From positions 1 through 6,246 of the forward strand of contig DATHYZ010000274.1 in assembly GCA_035458865.1 (NCBI GenBank): DNA of 6,246 nucleotides. Direction: 5' to 3'. Source of the DNA: DATHYZ01 sp035458865 (GTDB taxonomy: Bacteria > Chloroflexota > Limnocylindria > Limnocylindrales > CSP1-4). This document shows positions 5,753-6,246 of the stretch, one piece after another. Both the position numbers and the translations under genes were made by a program. Below the pieces are notes generated by a model that did not search any database, was not told the origin of the DNA, and saw only the letters and a list, made by a program, of their open reading frames with translations. Position 1 is the first letter of the stretch. Each line of letters starts with the position of its first letter.

Positions 5753-6246
5753 GTCTCGCGATCGACCCGCCGCCCGTTCCAGGCCTCGCTCCCGCCGACC
5801 GGCCGTCGGGCCGGTCCCGGGCCGTCGTCGTCGGCGCGGGCATCGGCGGCCTCGCCATCGCCATCCGCCTGCTGGCCGACGGTCACGACGTGACCGTCCT
5901 CGAGGGTCGGGCGACCGTGGGGGGTCGGGCCTCGCGCATCCGCGACGGCGGCTACACCTTCGACACCGGCCCGTCGCTCATCACGATGCCGTGGCTCTTC
6001 GACGAGCTCTTCCGCATCGGTGGCTCGAGCCTCGATGCCGAGGTCCGTCTCCACGCCCTCGAGCCGGGCTACCGGATCTACTGGACGGACGTCGACGGGG
6101 CCCCGCAGCCACGCCACTTCGACTTCGGGACCGACCGGGACCTGCTCCGCAGCGAGGTCGCCAAGTTCTCGACCGTCGACGCCGGTCGCCTGGACGCCTT
6201 CCTCGAGGCGAGCCGGGAGATCCACGAAGAGGGCGTCCTCGTGGCC
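5749..6246 (+). CDS. crtI: Phytoene desaturase CrtI (N-terminal 166 residues, cut by window edge)
   Basis: FAD-dependent, membrane-associated desaturase that converts phytoene stepwise to lycopene, the substrate for the enzymes encoded just upstream. The visible part holds the dinucleotide-binding motif VVVGAGIGGLAIA (26-38), the ribose-binding acidic residue E52 at the end of the second strand, GGRAS (58-62) and FDTGPSLITMP (71-81), all standard for bacterial CrtI of about 500 residues. The reading frame is open to the window end, so roughly two thirds are missing. A Pro-rich stretch of some 24 residues precedes the FAD motif, longer than in most CrtI proteins. The start overlaps the fusion gene stop as ATGA. 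Relatives such as CrtN, CrtO/CrtD or carotenoid ketolases share this N-terminus, but the operon context favours CrtI. Confidence 0.9.
   Translation, partial: MSLAIDPPPVPGLAPADRPSGRSRAVVVGAGIGGLAIAIRLLADGHDVTVLEGRATVGGRASRIRDGGYTFDTGPSLITMPWLFDELFRIGGSSLDAEVRLHALEPGYRIYWTDVDGAPQPRHFDFGTDRDLLRSEVAKFSTVDAGRLDAFLEASREIHEEGVLVA

Noticed and set aside
5431..6225. 264-residue open frame on the minus strand opposite the end of the fusion gene and crtI
   Set aside because: It is antisense to well-recognised CrtI and glycosyltransferase sequence and shows no family motif.

Overview
The window is very GC-rich, almost free of intergenic space, and carries six protein-coding genes in two divergent blocks. 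Codon choice is strongly biased to G or C in the third position. The gene types suggest a high-GC, Gram-positive-like or Chloroflexota-type bacterium (for example a Limnocylindria/Ellin6529-like lineage), with Actinomycetota as the alternative. This placement is an inference from protein flavour and composition. No rRNA, tRNA, CRISPR array, insertion sequence or other mobile element is visible.

Left block, minus strand (2858 down to 1): a class III, PLP-dependent aminotransferase related to glutamate-1-semialdehyde aminomutase, then after 10 nt an IclR-family regulator, then after 33 nt a small MscS-type mechanosensitive channel that runs off the left edge. Spacing suggests one transcript. 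An IclR regulator next to a HemL-like paralog that departs from the HemL pattern in places points to a regulated catabolic or amino-transfer role rather than housekeeping haem synthesis.

Centre (2859-3058): a 200 bp divergent intergenic region with no TA dinucleotide. It holds a tandem CCCGTGA pair and two short inverted repeats that could be operator sites.

Right block, plus strand (3059 to the right edge): a carotenoid operon of four overlapping genes. Two are small lycopene cyclase subunits (CrtYc/CrtYd, or CrtYe/CrtYf type). The third is a 697-residue protein that fuses a UbiA-type prenyltransferase (lycopene elongase/CrtEb-like) to a membrane-anchored family 2 glycosyltransferase (CruC/CrtX-like). 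The fourth is the first 166 residues of a phytoene desaturase (CrtI).

The gene set matches the known logic of cyclic C50 carotenoid pathways such as decaprenoxanthin and sarcinaxanthin: CrtI makes lycopene, the elongase adds C5 units, the split cyclase closes the end rings, and a glycosyltransferase adds sugar to the terminal hydroxyls. The most notable feature is that elongase and glycosyltransferase are one polypeptide, suggesting direct coupling of C50 end-group formation to glycosylation. Phytoene synthase (crtB) and a prenyl diphosphate synthase (crtE) are not in the window and may lie downstream.
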